Below are positions 52,269-62,950 of a stretch of DNA of 64,000 bases, piece after piece (positions within the stretch are counted from its first letter, which is position 1; each line of letters begins with the position of its first letter). The DNA lies in the NCBI RefSeq assembly GCF_009708035.1, contig NZ_WMBQ01000002.1, forward strand, positions 1,178,001 to 1,242,000, written 5' to 3'. A model generated the notes under the pieces. The model worked only from the letters and a program-made list of their open reading frames with translations, did not search any database and was not told where the DNA came from. Source of the stretch: Hyphomicrobium album. GTDB lineage: Bacteria; Pseudomonadota; Alphaproteobacteria; Rhizobiales; Hyphomicrobiaceae. The position numbers and the translations under genes are program-made.

Positions 52269-54244
52269 TCGTCGAGATCGGACATTTCGCGCTGGTGCTG
52301 GCGCTGCTGGTCGCCATCTTCCAGATGGTGGTGCCGGCCTACGGCGCGCAGGTGCGCGATCCGCGCCTCATGGCCGTCGCCGATCCGGCGGCGCTCTGCC
52401 AGTTCGGCCTGCTGCTCGTCGCGTTCCTGGCGCTGACGATTGCCTACGTGACGTCGGACTTCTCGGTCGTCAACGTCGCCAACAACTCGCATTCGACGAA
52501 GCCGATCCTCTATCGGATCTCCGGCGTGTGGGGGAACCACGAAGGCTCGATGGTGCTGTGGGTGCTGATCCTCACGCTCTTCGGTGCCGCCGTCGCCGCG
52601 TTCGGCCGCAACCTGCCGCCCACGTTGAAGGCCAACGTGCTCGCCGTGCAGTCGTCGATCGCCGTCGCCTTCATCCTCTTCATCCTGCTGACGTCGAACC
52701 CGTTCCTGCGCATCGATCCGCCGCCGGCCGACGGTAACGGCCTCAACCCGATCCTGCAGGACCCGGCCCTCGCCTTCCATCCGCCGTTCCTCTACACGGG
52801 CTACGTCGGCTTCTCGATCGCCTACTCGTTCGCGATGGCCGCGCTGATCGACGGCCGCATCGACGCCGCCTGGGCACGATGGGTGCGGCCGTGGACGCTC
52901 GCCGCCTGGATGTGCCTGACCATTGGCATCGCCATGGGCTCGTGGTGGGCCTACTACGAGCTCGGTTGGGGCGGCTGGTGGTTCTGGGACCCGGTCGAGA
53001 ACGCCTCGTTCATGCCGTGGCTCGCCGGCACAGCACTCTTGCACTCGGCGCTGGTGATGGAAAAGCGCGACGCACTCAAAGTGTGGACGGTGCTGCTCGC
53101 CATCCTCACCTTCTCGCTGTCGCTGATGGGAACCTTCCTCGTCCGCTCCGGCGTTCTCACCTCGGTGCACGCCTTTGCCGTCGATCCGCAGCGCGGCGTG
53201 TTCGTGCTGGGCATCATGGCGCTGTTCACCGGCGGCGGCCTGGCGCTGTTCGCGCTGCGCGCCCGCGATTTGCGGCAGGGCGGGATTTTCGCGCCGATCA
53301 GCCGCGAGGGCGCGCTCGTTCTCAACAACATCATCCTCACCGTTGCGTGCGCGACGGTCCTCGTCGGCACGCTCTATCCGCTGTTGCTGGAGTCGCTGAC
53401 CGGCGACAAGATCTCGGTGGGGCCGCCCTACTTCGATTGGACGTTCGGGCCGCTGATGGTGCCGCTGCTGCTGGCCTTGCCGTTCGGCCCGTTCCTCGCC
53501 TGGAAGCGCGGCGACGTGCTGGCTGTTGCGCAGCGACTAATGTTTGCGGCGATGCTGGCGGTGGTCATCATGGTCGTCGGTATGATCGGGATGCAGCGCG
53601 GCCCGTGGCTGGCGCCGTTCGGCATTGCGCTGGGCGTGTTCGTGATGGCCGCCTCGCTGTCCGATCTCGCGTGGCGCGTGCGGCTCGGCGACGTGCCGCT
53701 GGGCGAAGCTTGGCGGCGGTTCGTCAACCTGCCGCGCTCCGCGATTGGCACGGCCATCGCCCATTTCGGCGTCGGCATGATGGTGGTCGGCGTCGTGGCG
53801 ACGAGCGCCTACCGCGAGGAGCACATCCTGGTGATGAAGCCGGGCGAGCAGACATCCATCGCCGGCTACGATTTGACCTTCCGCGGCGTGGCGCCGGCGA
53901 GCGGTCCCAACTACCGCGAGGAGCTGGCCGTATTCGACGTGAGCCGCGGCGGCAGCGCCGTGACGCGGCTCGAGCCGTCGCGGCGCATCTACGACATGCC
54001 GCCGGAGCCGACCACGGAGGCCGGCATCCACGCGGCGTGGCGCGGCGATCTCTACGTCGTGCTGGGCGACAAGCAGAACGCCGGCGGCTATGCGATCCGC
54101 ATCTATTTCAATCCGCTCGTCCGCTTCATCTGGCTGGGCGCGGTGGCGATGTTCATCGCCGGCGCGGTGTCGCTGTCGGATCGGCGATTGCGCGTCGGCG
54201 CGCCGGGCCGCGCCCGCCGCATCGCCGCTGCCCCCGCCGAATGA
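52265..54244 (+). CDS. ccmF: Heme lyase subunit CcmF (CycK)
   Basis: A 659-residue integral membrane protein with about 15 helices. The WWD heme-handling motif reads [20 protein letters not shown]. Conserved His residues and the [15 protein letters not shown] block are present. It attaches heme to the CXXCH motifs of apocytochromes together with CcmH and CcmI. ATG at 52265 overlaps the ccmE stop by four bases, and its own stop overlaps ccmH in the same way. Confidence 0.97.
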   Translation: MIVEIGHFALVLALLVAIFQMVVPAYGAQVRDPRLMAVADPAALCQFGLLLVAFLALTIAYVTSDFSVVNVANNSHSTKPILYRISGVWGNHEGSMVLWVLILTLFGAAVAAFGRNLPPTLKANVLAVQSSIAVAFILFILLTSNPFLRIDPPPADGNGLNPILQDPALAFHPPFLYTGYVGFSIAYSFAMAALIDGRIDAAWARWVRPWTLAAWMCLTIGIAMGSWWAYYELGWGGWWFWDPVENASFMPWLAGTALLHSALVMEKRDALKVWTVLLAILTFSLSLMGTFLVRSGVLTSVHAFAVDPQRGVFVLGIMALFTGGGLALFALRARDLRQGGIFAPISREGALVLNNIILTVACATVLVGTLYPLLLESLTGDKISVGPPYFDWTFGPLMVPLLLALPFGPFLAWKRGDVLAVAQRLMFAAMLAVVIMVVGMIGMQRGPWLAPFGIALGVFVMAASLSDLAWRVRLGDVPLGEAWRRFVNLPRSAIGTAIAHFGVGMMVVGVVATSAYREEHILVMKPGEQTSIAGYDLTFRGVAPASGPNYREELAVFDVSRGGSAVTRLEPSRRIYDMPPEPTTEAGIHAAWRGDLYVVLGDKQNAGGYAIRIYFNPLVRFIWLGAVAMFIAGAVSLSDRRLRVGAPGRARRIAAAPAE

Positions 54245-54744
54245 GGCGGTTCGCGACATATCTCGGTGCGGTGGCCGCCATGCTGCTGGCCGCCGGCGTA
54301 GCGCTCGCGGTCGATCCCGACGAGATCATGCAGGATCCGGCACTCGAGGCGCGCGCGCGGGCCCTCTCCGCCGGCCTACGCTGCCTCGTCTGCCAGAACC
54401 AGTCGATCGACGACAGCAATGCGCCGCTGGCGCGGGACTTGCGCGTCTTGGTGCGCGAACGGCTGAAGGCCGGCGACAGCGACGCGCAGGTGATGCAGTT
54501 CGTCGAGGATCGCTACGGCGAGTTCGTGCTGCTGCGGCCGCCGCTGAGCTGGCGCACCCTGGTCCTCTGGGCATCGCCCATCCTGGCGCTCATCGTTGCG
54601 GTATGGATGACGGCGCAAGCCTGGCGGCGGCGGCAGATGCCGGCGGCACCGGGCGGAGCGACCGCGCCTCTCTCAGCCGACGAGGAAGAGAAGCTGCGCG
54701 CGATCTTGGCCGAGAACGAGGGTGAGCCGCCGGGGCGCGACTAG
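54241..54744 (+). CDS. ccmH: Cytochrome c maturation thiol protein CcmH (CycL)
   Basis: A 167-residue protein with a signal peptide, the redox motif C48-x-x-C51 in [10 protein letters not shown], and a C-terminal helix ([17 protein letters not shown]). It reduces the CXXCH cysteines of apocytochrome c. It overlaps ccmF by four bases, and its end overlaps the convergent protease gene by four bases. Confidence 0.96.
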   Translation: MRRFATYLGAVAAMLLAAGVALAVDPDEIMQDPALEARARALSAGLRCLVCQNQSIDDSNAPLARDLRVLVRERLKAGDSDAQVMQFVEDRYGEFVLLRPPLSWRTLVLWASPILALIVAVWMTAQAWRRRQMPAAPGGATAPLSADEEEKLRAILAENEGEPPGRD

Positions 54745-55880
54745 CGCCCGGCCGCGGTTTCCATTCCAGGAATTTTTCCGGTCACCACATCGCTCTCGCC
54801 GACGAGGGCGTGCAGCACCGTGTGGGTTGCAAGCCCCGTTACCGGCATGTGAGACGCCCGCTCGAAAACCTCGATCGAGGCGCGCAGCACCGGTCCGAAG
54901 CGGCCGTCGCGGGTGCCGATATAGAGACCGCGCGCGGCGAGCGCATCCTGTAGTTGCCGGACATCGCGGCGCTCGGTGAGCGTGTCGGCGGCGACGAAGG
55001 TGGCGAACGCCGGCGCGAAGGCCGAGGCATTGACGCCGGTGTTGGCGACGTCGTCCGACTTGAAGCGATGCAGCACCTCGCCGTTGAGCATGATCACCTT
55101 CGACTGCACGTAGGTGCCGACGTTGATGCCGACGACCTCCGGGCCGTCGGCTCCGTCGACGAGCAGCGGCGAGCCCGACGACGCCGCGCCGGTATCGCAG
55201 GTGTGCAGCAGCAATTGATCGGGATTTGAGAAGTCGCGGCGGATGGTCTGCCAGTCGGCGTCGGCGAAGTCTCGCTTGATGCTGCAGCCGGTGTTGAGCA
55301 TCGGCTGCCACTTCGGCAGGTCGCGGTGGTAAGCGATGTTGAACACCTGGCCGGTGCCGGCGAGCTTCATCACCTCGTCGACCGGCTTGCTCGACACCTT
55401 GAACACGCCGGCTGTGCACGCCGGATGCGCCAGGCGCACCAATGCCCAATCACGTGTGGCGTCGATCGGCGGGTGCACCTTGAGCTTGGTCGAGCCGGAG
55501 GTGACGTTGGCTTCGGCCGCCCCGGTCTGGGCGCCGGCAATCTTCACGGGCTTGGCCGCGCCGTCGAGGCGGAAGAACAGGTCGGAGAGCCGCAAGGGCT
55601 GCTCGCCGCTGGTGCGGTAGAGGCAGTGGGCGGCGGTGGCGACGACGTCGGGGGCCACGCAAAAGGCTGTGCACACCGAATGCGAGGCGGCGTCGGAGAA
55701 GACACCCAGCTTCGCCGCCGCGGGGCGCAAACTCTGGGGGAGAGGGACGCGCTCGTCGGGGCCGAAAACCGAGGCCGCGGCTGGCGGTCCCGTCAGGCCG
55801 AGGCAGGCCAAAATCCCTAATGTTGACAAGGCCGGCAGCCGCCGGAGGGTGTCTAAAACGGGACTCCTGGGACGCTTCAT
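54741..55880 (-). CDS. Secreted trypsin-like serine protease with a C-terminal peptidoglycan-binding domain
   Basis: A 379-residue exported protein. The signal peptide ends near PAAASVFG. A chymotrypsin-fold peptidase carries the triad His in TAAHCLY, Asp in RDWALVRL and Ser in [11 protein letters not shown]. Cysteine pairs fit disulfides. The last 70 residues ([30 protein letters not shown]) look like a PG_binding_1 domain. It probably cuts periplasmic or cell-wall-associated proteins. Convergent with ccmH and divergent from degP. Confidence 0.85.
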   Translation of the reverse strand: MKRPRSPVLDTLRRLPALSTLGILACLGLTGPPAAASVFGPDERVPLPQSLRPAAAKLGVFSDAASHSVCTAFCVAPDVVATAAHCLYRTSGEQPLRLSDLFFRLDGAAKPVKIAGAQTGAAEANVTSGSTKLKVHPPIDATRDWALVRLAHPACTAGVFKVSSKPVDEVMKLAGTGQVFNIAYHRDLPKWQPMLNTGCSIKRDFADADWQTIRRDFSNPDQLLLHTCDTGAASSGSPLLVDGADGPEVVGINVGTYVQSKVIMLNGEVLHRFKSDDVANTGVNASAFAPAFATFVAADTLTERRDVRQLQDALAARGLYIGTRDGRFGPVLRASIEVFERASHMPVTGLATHTVLHALVGESDVVTGKIPGMETAAGR

Positions 55881-56026
55881 ACGTTGCTGCCTCGGCTCGC
55901 CAGCATGGTGAACGGTCCCTTTATTACCAACTGTTAAGGCAATCGAAAGGCTGCCGTAATCCCCGTTTCGCTAGGCCTCGAAGGGAAAGAGAATTTTCTC
56001 ACTTCGCTGAATGGAGGTCCGTGCGC

Positions 56027-57589
56027 ATGCCAACCCAATCCAACTCGCCCGAGGTCGAAGCAAAGAGCGGGCCAACGAAATCACTCGGCCGCGATTTGCG
56101 GCGACTGGCCGCCATCGCGGTCGTCGGTGCCGGATTGGTGGGCATCGGCATTGCCGAGCACGCAGGTCCGGCGGTCGCGCAGTTCAAGCCGGGTACTCCG
56201 GCTGAGACGCTGTCGTTCGCTGACATCGTCGACCGCGTGAAGCCGGCCGTCGTGTCCATCTCGACGACCAACGAGGTGAAAGTCGCCGACCGTAAGGGCG
56301 GCCCGGGTGGTCCGGGTGGTCAGGGCGGCCGTCCGTTCGAGGGGATTCCCGGTCTTCCCGACGATCACCCGCTGAACGAGTTCTTCAAGAACATGCCGCA
56401 AGGCCCCGGTGGCGGCGGCAACCCGATGCAGCAGCGGCCGCGTCAGGCTGCGGGCTCTGGCTTCGTCGTTTCGTCCGACGGCTACATCGTGACCAACAAC
56501 CACGTCGTCGACGGCGCCACCAAGGTGAAGGTGAGCTTCGACGACCAGGAAGAGATCGATGCCAAGATCGTCGGCACCGACTCGCGTACCGACCTTGCGC
56601 TGCTGAAGATCGAGCCGAAGAAGCCGCTCACGGTTCTCAAGTTCGCGAACAAGACCCCGCGCGTCGGCGAGTGGGTTCTGGCGGTCGGCAATCCGTTCGG
56701 TCTCGGCGGCACGGTGACTGCCGGCATCGTCTCGGCGCTCGCCCGTAACATCGGCGGCCCGTACGACTACATGCAGATCGACGCTGCCGTGAACCACGGC
56801 AACTCCGGCGGTCCGACCTTCAACCTCGAAGGCGACGTCGTCGGCGTGAACACTGCGATCTACAGCCCGACCGGCGGCAACGTCGGCATCGCGTTCGCGG
56901 TGCCCGCCGAGACGGTGAAGCGCGTCGTCGAGCAGCTCGAGAAGGGTGGCACCGTCAGCCGCGGCTGGCTGGGCGTGAAGATCCAGAATATCGACAAGGA
57001 TCTTGCCGGCAGCCTGGGACTGAAGGAGCCGAAGGGCGCCATCGTCAGCGAAGTGATGAAGGACGGCCCGGCTGCCGATGCCGGTCTGAAGGTCGAGGAC
57101 GCGATCCTGTCGATCGATAGCAAGCTGATCGAGGACAGCCGCGATCTCGCCCGCACCATCGCCGACTTGCCGGCCAAAGCGACGGTCGACGTCAAGGTGT
57201 GGCGGAACAAGTCCGAGCAGAGCGTGAAGGTGAAGCTCGGAACGTATCCGAATACCGCGGCGACCGAGGAAGGCACGACCGAGCCGGAAGAGCCCAACAA
57301 GGAGCTCGGCGGCAACGTTGATCTGAAGCAGCTCGGCCTGAGCGTGAAGAGCGGTCCGACCAAGGACGTCATCATCTCTGACGTCGACCCGAACTCGGAC
57401 GCCGCGTTGAAGGGCATCAAGGAGGGCGACATCGTCCTCAAGGCCGGCAACGAAACGGTCAGCTCGCCTCAGGACGTCGCCAAGGCGGTCAAGAAGGCCC
57501 AGGACGACGGACTGCCCGCCGTGATGTTCCACATCAAGCGCGGCAGTGATCAGACGGTGCTCGTCGCCATCCCGCTCAACAAGAGCTGA
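56027..57589 (+). CDS. degP: Periplasmic Do-type serine protease (DegP)
   Basis: A 520-residue HtrA protease and chaperone. N-terminal signal anchor (AAIAVVGAGLVGIGIAEHA), Gly/Pro-rich LA loop, then catalytic H159 (TNNHVVDG), D189 (RTDLALL) and S260 (HGNSGGPTFN). Two PDZ domains follow, with RGWLGVKIQNI opening PDZ1. ATG at 56027 has ggagg nine bases upstream. It removes or refolds damaged envelope proteins. This position between cytochrome c maturation and a two-component pair is conserved in the order. Confidence 0.96.
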   Translation: MPTQSNSPEVEAKSGPTKSLGRDLRRLAAIAVVGAGLVGIGIAEHAGPAVAQFKPGTPAETLSFADIVDRVKPAVVSISTTNEVKVADRKGGPGGPGGQGGRPFEGIPGLPDDHPLNEFFKNMPQGPGGGGNPMQQRPRQAAGSGFVVSSDGYIVTNNHVVDGATKVKVSFDDQEEIDAKIVGTDSRTDLALLKIEPKKPLTVLKFANKTPRVGEWVLAVGNPFGLGGTVTAGIVSALARNIGGPYDYMQIDAAVNHGNSGGPTFNLEGDVVGVNTAIYSPTGGNVGIAFAVPAETVKRVVEQLEKGGTVSRGWLGVKIQNIDKDLAGSLGLKEPKGAIVSEVMKDGPAADAGLKVEDAILSIDSKLIEDSRDLARTIADLPAKATVDVKVWRNKSEQSVKVKLGTYPNTAATEEGTTEPEEPNKELGGNVDLKQLGLSVKSGPTKDVIISDVDPNSDAALKGIKEGDIVLKAGNETVSSPQDVAKAVKKAQDDGLPAVMFHIKRGSDQTVLVAIPLNKS

Positions 57590-57613
57590 GGCGATCTACA
57601 ACGATGAAGACGT

Positions 57614-57648
57614 GGCGGCCCGCACCCTCAGGCAGAGTGCGGGCCGCC
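57614..57648 (+). terminator. Strong hairpin after degP
   Basis: A 12-bp stem (ggcggcccgcac / gtgcgggccgcc) with an 11-base loop, 25 bases after the degP stop. There is no T run; it may attenuate transcription into the two-component genes. Confidence 0.55.
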
Positions 57649-57723
57649 TCGACGTTCAGGCCCCCCCAGGGCACAATGCGAATCGAGGCGGTTAAGCCTC
57701 GCCAACGACGACGCGGTGAGACG

Positions 57724-58404
57724 ATGCACGTGCTGGTGGTCGAGGACGACCGGGAAACCGCCCACTTCCTGCAAAAGGCGTTGAAGGAAAGCGGCCACGC
57801 CGCTGACCTCGCCGAGGACGGCGAGACGGGCCAGTCGCTGGCCGAGCAGGGCGTCTACGACGTGCTGATCGTCGACCGGATGCTGCCGCGGCTCGACGGA
57901 CTGTCGATGATCCGCGAGCTGCGCACCAAGGGCATCCGCACGCCGGTGCTCATTCTCTCGGCGCTGGGCGAGGTCGACGACCGCGTCAAAGGCTTGCGCG
58001 CCGGCGGTGACGACTACCTGACGAAGCCCTACGCCTATTCCGAATTGCTGGCGCGCGTCGAGGCCCTGGCGCGCCGCGCCGTGCCCGAGGAGCAGGAGAC
58101 GCGCTACGTCGTCGACGGGCTGGTGCTCGACCGGCTGTCACACCGCGTGACGCGCGACGGCGAATCCATCCAGTTGCAGCCGCGCGAATACCGGCTGCTC
58201 GAATACCTGATGAAGCACGCCGGGCAGGTGGTCACGCGCACCATGCTGCTCGAGCACGTGTGGGACTATCACTTCGATCCGCAGACCAACGTCATCGACG
58301 TGCACGTCTCGCGGCTCCGGGCCAAGATCGACAAAAACTTCGACAAGCCTCTACTGCATACGGTGCGCGGGGCGGGATATACGATCCGCGATGGCTCTGC
58401 CTGA
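57724..58404 (+). CDS. OmpR-family response regulator
   Basis: A 226-residue regulator with phosphate acceptor D51 (LIVDRMLPRLDG) and K101 (YLTKPY), and a winged-helix output domain (LQPREYRLLEYLMKHAGQVVTRTMLLEHVWDY). ATG at 57724 starts the receiver domain. It overlaps the kinase gene by 14 bases. Together they probably sense envelope stress, as inferred from degP just upstream. A copper- or heavy-metal-type (CopR/CusR) role is another option. Confidence 0.93.
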   Translation: MHVLVVEDDRETAHFLQKALKESGHAADLAEDGETGQSLAEQGVYDVLIVDRMLPRLDGLSMIRELRTKGIRTPVLILSALGEVDDRVKGLRAGGDDYLTKPYAYSELLARVEALARRAVPEEQETRYVVDGLVLDRLSHRVTRDGESIQLQPREYRLLEYLMKHAGQVVTRTMLLEHVWDYHFDPQTNVIDVHVSRLRAKIDKNFDKPLLHTVRGAGYTIRDGSA

Positions 58405-59782
58405 TCGCCTTGCACGCATCGTCTCGACGACCGCCTTCCGGGTCGCCGCCATTACTGTGGCGGTCTACCTGGCGTTCGCCGGGCTCGTGGTCGGCCTCTT
58501 GCTGTGGCAGACCAATCGCGTCCTGACCAACGAGGTGCTGGCGACGCTGCGGTCCGAGGCCGCGCTGCTGAAGGCCGAAGCACAGGACGGCGACGCAGCG
58601 GCCCTGGTGCGCGCCGTCGAGACGCGCAGCCGCCCGGGCGGGCCGGGCCTCTACTATCTCGCCGATCCGTCGGGCAAAAAGGTCGCCGGCAATTTGAGCC
58701 GCCTGCCGCCGGAGATCGTCGACAGCGCCGCCGGCGGCGTGTTCCGCTACGCGCCCGATGCGATCTCCACCCGCGAGCGGTTGGCCGTTGCCATTCCCGT
58801 CGACATCAGCGGCGGCGTGCAACTGATCGTCGGCCGCGACGTCGAGGAGTTGCGCCGCTTCGCCGGCGAGATGGGCACCGTCTATTTCCTGGCGCTGGGC
58901 TTTCTGACACTCGGCGGCCTCGTCGCTGGTTTCGCCGCCAGCCGCGTCGCGCTGAAGCGGATCGAGACGATCAACGTCGCGGCCCGCTCGATCATGGCCG
59001 GCGACATGTCGCGGCGCATCTCCGTCACCGGCGCGGACGACGAGTTCGACGCGCTCGCCACCAACCTCAACGCCATGCTGGAGCGCATCGAAGCGCTGAT
59101 GAGCGGCCTGCGCGAGGTATCCGACAACATCGCTCACGATTTGAAAACGCCCCTGACGCGGCTGCGCAACTCGGCGGAGGCCGCGCTGCGCGAAACGGGC
59201 GAGGACGCCTACCGCGAGGGCCTCGAGCACACGATCGAGAAGGCCGACGAGCTGATCAAGACGTTCAATAGCCTCTTGCTGGTGGCACGGCTGGAGGCCG
59301 GCGCTCTCGAAGGCAACGCCGAGCGCTTCGACATCGGCCGCGTGGTGCGCGACGTGGCTGAGCTCTACGAGCCGGTCGCCGAAGAGCGGGGGATGCAACT
59401 CGCGGTCAACGTGGGGGCGGGCCCGGAGTTCACGGGCAACCGGCAGCTCATCGTGCAGGCGGTCGTCAACCTCATCGAGAACGCGATCAAGTATTCGGCC
59501 AAGCCCGGCACCGCGACCGACGGCGCAATCTCCATCGACCTTGTCAATGGCACCGCGGGCGTCGAGATCGCCGTGGCCGACAACGGCCCCGGCATTGCGC
59601 CGGAGGATCGCGAGCGCGTGCTGAAGCGCTTCGTGCGGCTGGAGAAGAGCCGCACCGAGCCGGGCACTGGCCTGGGCTTGAGTCTCGTGCAGGCTGTCGC
59701 GCGCCTGCACGGTGGCTACGTGCGGCTGGAAGACAATCGACCAGGATTGCGAGTGGTGCTGACGCTTCCGAAACGCGGCTAG
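58391..59782 (+). CDS. Sensor histidine kinase with HAMP domain
   Basis: A 463-residue kinase. Two membrane helices (VAAITVAVYLAFAGLVVGLLL and VYFLALGFLTLGGLVAGFAA) flank a periplasmic part of about 130 residues, followed by HAMP. H249 in NIAHDLKTPLTRL is phosphorylated. The ATPase domain has NLIENAIKYS, DNGPGIAPED and GTGLGLSLV. It overlaps the response-regulator gene, indicating coupled translation. Confidence 0.94.
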   Translation: MALPDRLARIVSTTAFRVAAITVAVYLAFAGLVVGLLLWQTNRVLTNEVLATLRSEAALLKAEAQDGDAAALVRAVETRSRPGGPGLYYLADPSGKKVAGNLSRLPPEIVDSAAGGVFRYAPDAISTRERLAVAIPVDISGGVQLIVGRDVEELRRFAGEMGTVYFLALGFLTLGGLVAGFAASRVALKRIETINVAARSIMAGDMSRRISVTGADDEFDALATNLNAMLERIEALMSGLREVSDNIAHDLKTPLTRLRNSAEAALRETGEDAYREGLEHTIEKADELIKTFNSLLLVARLEAGALEGNAERFDIGRVVRDVAELYEPVAEERGMQLAVNVGAGPEFTGNRQLIVQAVVNLIENAIKYSAKPGTATDGAISIDLVNGTAGVEIAVADNGPGIAPEDRERVLKRFVRLEKSRTEPGTGLGLSLVQAVARLHGGYVRLEDNRPGLRVVLTLPKRG

Positions 59783-59796
59783 AATCGGGGCACTAG
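59782..59796 (+). repeat. Possible remnant of a module B end
   Basis: The 15 bases gaatcggggcactag match the right end of module B (gaatcgggacactag) with one change and lie at the kinase stop. No left arm is seen nearby, so this may be a decayed copy or chance. Confidence 0.3.
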
Positions 59797-59845
59797 GACG
59801 GCTAAGAGGTAGGCCCCCTGAGCGCCGGGCCGCGAGGCAGCGACA

Positions 59846-62794
59846 ATGACGGCCGACACATCGACCAATCAGCCGCTCGTCGCCCGCATCGGTGAGACGC
59901 CGCTGGCGCGCGGCGATCAGCGCGCGCGCGCCGCGGTGCAGGCGCTGAAGGACCGCGCCGCGGCCGATCCGTTGCTGGCGCCGCTTGGGCGAGCCCTGGC
60001 CGAACCGCACGCGACGGACCTGTTAGAGGGCATTTTCGCCGGCTCGCCCTACCTTTCCGGTTTGATCGAGCGCGATCCGCTGCGTATCCAGCGCATTCTG
60101 ACCACGGCGCCGGAAGCCCGGCTCGCCGAGCTGAAGACCGAATTTGAGAATGGTCTCAGCGCCGTGGCGACGCGCGCCGACGCCATGCGCGCGCTGCGCG
60201 GGTTCAAGGCCGAGGTCGCCCTGCTGACGGCGCTGGCTGACCTCGCCGGTGTCTGGCCGGCGCTGCAGGTGACGGGTGCCCTGACCGAGTGCGCCGATGC
60301 GGCGCTCAACGGCGCGGTCGACTATCTGTTTCGCGATGCAGTCGCGCGTGGCCAGTGGAGGGCCGAGGCGGACGGCCGCGTGACGTCCGCCGGTTACATC
60401 GTGCTCGCCATGGGCAAGTACGGTGCCGGCGAGCTGAACTACTCCAGCGACATCGACCTGATCGTCTTTTTCGAGCGCGAGCACGTGCGCACTGCGCCGA
60501 ACGTCGAGCCGCAGGAGTTCTTCGTCCGCCTGACGCGCGATCTCGTGCAGATGATGTCGGAGCGCACCGGCGACGGCTACGTGTTTCGCACCGACCTCCG
60601 GCTGCGGCCCGACGCGGGGGCGACGCAGCTCGCGCTGTCGACCGAGGCGGCGCTGATCTACTACGAAAGCTTCGGGCAGAACTGGGAACGTGCCGCGCTC
60701 ATTAAAGCGCGCGCCTGCGCCGGCGACATCGACGCCGGTCGCGATCTAATCCGCGAGCTGGCGCCGTTCATCTGGCGTAAGTACCTCGACTACGCCGCGA
60801 TCGCCGACGTGCACGCCATGAAGCGGCAGATTTTCGCGCATCGTGGCTTCGGGCGCATCGCGGTGGCCGGCCACAACATCAAGCTCGGGCGCGGCGGCAT
60901 CCGCGAGATCGAATTTTTTGTGCAGACGCAACAGCTGATCGCCGGCGGGCGGCAGCCGGAGTTGCGCTCGCGGCAGACGCTCGAGGCGATGGCGAAGCTC
61001 GTCGAGCGCGGCTGGATCAAGGCGCGCGTCGCCGAGGAGCTGGCCGAGGCCTATCTGTTCCTGCGCCGCATTGAGCATCGGCTGCAAATGGTCGCCGATG
61101 AGCAGACGCATGAGGTCCCCGACGATGCTGCGCGGCTCGAAAGCTTCGCGCATTTCTGCGGGTATCCCGATACGGCGACGTTCTCGCGCGAGCTCACCAA
61201 GCGCCTGGAGACGGTACAGAAGCACTACGCGGCGCTGTTCGAGGATGCGCCGGTGCTGTCGTCGGGCGGCGTCAACATGGTGTTCGCCGGCGAGAAGGAC
61301 GATCCCGGCACGGTGGCGGCCCTGAAGGATCTCGGCTTCTCGCAGCCCTCGGAGGTGCTCGCCATCGTCCGCGGCTGGCATCATGGCCGCTATCCCGCCG
61401 TGCGCAGCGCGCGGGCTCGCGAGCGGCTCACCGAGGTGCAGCCCTTGCTCATCACGGCGCTCGCCGACACCGCCGATCCCGATCGCGCCCTCGCCAGCTT
61501 CGACCGCTTCATCGCCGCCCTGCCGGCGGGTGTTCAGCTCTTCTCGCTGCTGCGCGCCAATCCGGGGCTCCTACGGTTGCTCGCCGACATCATGGGTTCC
61601 GCGCCGCGGCTGTCGCACAGCCTATCGCGCCGCCGTCGCCTGCTCGATGCCGTGCTCGATCCTGGCACGCTCGACGCGCTACCGACGTCCGAGGAGCTCG
61701 ACCGGCTCATCGCCGCCGAGATCGGCGACGGCGAGCACGACATGCAGTACGTGCTCGATCGCGCCCGGGTGGTCGGCAGCGAGCAGCAGTTCCTCATCGG
61801 CGTGCGCGTGCTCTCCGGCGCCATCAAGGCGAACCAGGCGGGCGGCGCTTACGCGCTGCTCGCCGAGCGGCTGATCGATGCCTTGAAGCGTGCCGTGGAG
61901 CGCGAGCTTGCCCGCGCGCATGGAGAGGTGCCGGGCGGCGCGGTGGCGATCATCGCCATGGGCAAGCTCGGCGGGCGCGAAATGACCGCGGCCTCCGACC
62001 TCGATCTCATCATCATCTACGACTTCGACGACACGGCCGTGCACTCGAGCGGATCGCGGCCGCTGGCGCCGACGCAATACTACGCGCGCCTGACGCAACG
62101 CCTGATCACCGCGCTGACGGCAGCAACCGCCGAGGGGTCGCTGTACGAGGTCGACATGCGGCTGCGCCCTTCAGGACAAAAGGGGCCACTCGCCACGCAG
62201 CTTAAAAGCTTCGTCGACTATCAGACGAGCGAGGCGTGGACCTGGGAGCACATGGCGCTCACCCGGGCGCGCGCCATCGCCGGCCCGCCGGAGATGCGCG
62301 CCCGCGTCGAGGAGGCGGTGCGTGCCGCGCTGGTCAAGCCGCGCGACCGCGCCAAGATCGCGGCCGACCTCATCGAAATGCGCGAGCGGGTGTTCAAGGA
62401 GAAGGGCAGCGCCGATATCTGGGAGCTGAAGCAGACGCGCGGCGGCCTTGTCGACGTCGAGTTTCTCGCCCAGTACCTGCAACTCATTTATGCGGCCGAA
62501 CATCCGCAAGTCCTCGACCAGAACACGGTCGAGGCCTATCGCAAGCTGCGCGATGCCGGCGTGCTGGCGCCCGAGCACGCCGACGTGCTGATCCCGGCGA
62601 CCCGGCTGCTGCACGACCTCACCCAGATCCTGCGCCTGTGCCTCGATGGGCCGTTCGATCCGGCGACCGCCCCGCACGGGCTCAAGGAGCTTCTGGTGCG
62701 GGCCGGGGACGCCCCCGATTTCGCCGAGCTGGAAAGCCGGCTGCGGGACACGCAAGCCCGCATTTCCGAGCTTTTCCGCCTGCTGGTCGTCTGA
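59846..62794 (+). CDS. glnE: Glutamine synthetase adenylyltransferase / adenylyl-removing enzyme
   Basis: A 982-residue bifunctional enzyme that adds or removes AMP on glutamine synthetase according to nitrogen status. It has two nucleotidyltransferase modules. The N-terminal deadenylylase reads GKYGAGELNYSSDIDLIVFFE (about residue 190). The C-terminal adenylylase reads MGKLGGREMTAASDLDLIII (about residue 705). Each is followed by a helical GlnD-PII-uridylyltransferase-like region with DVEFLAQYLQ near the end. Full length. Confidence 0.97.
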   Translation: MTADTSTNQPLVARIGETPLARGDQRARAAVQALKDRAAADPLLAPLGRALAEPHATDLLEGIFAGSPYLSGLIERDPLRIQRILTTAPEARLAELKTEFENGLSAVATRADAMRALRGFKAEVALLTALADLAGVWPALQVTGALTECADAALNGAVDYLFRDAVARGQWRAEADGRVTSAGYIVLAMGKYGAGELNYSSDIDLIVFFEREHVRTAPNVEPQEFFVRLTRDLVQMMSERTGDGYVFRTDLRLRPDAGATQLALSTEAALIYYESFGQNWERAALIKARACAGDIDAGRDLIRELAPFIWRKYLDYAAIADVHAMKRQIFAHRGFGRIAVAGHNIKLGRGGIREIEFFVQTQQLIAGGRQPELRSRQTLEAMAKLVERGWIKARVAEELAEAYLFLRRIEHRLQMVADEQTHEVPDDAARLESFAHFCGYPDTATFSRELTKRLETVQKHYAALFEDAPVLSSGGVNMVFAGEKDDPGTVAALKDLGFSQPSEVLAIVRGWHHGRYPAVRSARARERLTEVQPLLITALADTADPDRALASFDRFIAALPAGVQLFSLLRANPGLLRLLADIMGSAPRLSHSLSRRRRLLDAVLDPGTLDALPTSEELDRLIAAEIGDGEHDMQYVLDRARVVGSEQQFLIGVRVLSGAIKANQAGGAYALLAERLIDALKRAVERELARAHGEVPGGAVAIIAMGKLGGREMTAASDLDLIIIYDFDDTAVHSSGSRPLAPTQYYARLTQRLITALTAATAEGSLYEVDMRLRPSGQKGPLATQLKSFVDYQTSEAWTWEHMALTRARAIAGPPEMRARVEEAVRAALVKPRDRAKIAADLIEMRERVFKEKGSADIWELKQTRGGLVDVEFLAQYLQLIYAAEHPQVLDQNTVEAYRKLRDAGVLAPEHADVLIPATRLLHDLTQILRLCLDGPFDPATAPHGLKELLVRAGDAPDFAELESRLRDTQARISELFRLLVV

Positions 62795-62798
62795 AACT

Positions 62799-62817
62799 GC
62801 CCCCACTGCATGGGGGC
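62799..62817 (+). terminator. Weak hairpin after glnE
   Basis: A 7-bp stem (gccccca / tgggggc) with a five-base loop, just after the glnE stop. No T run follows, so termination is uncertain. Confidence 0.4.
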
Positions 62818-62950
62818 GTGGCGAGCGACGGATTTACCCAGCCCCAGCGTTGATAGCTTCAAAGGTCGCAAAATGCGGCCATTGGGCCCGCCGGCAAGGT
62901 CACAGAACCGGCCCAACCGGCGCTAGACTGGAGCGGAACGTTCGGTGGCC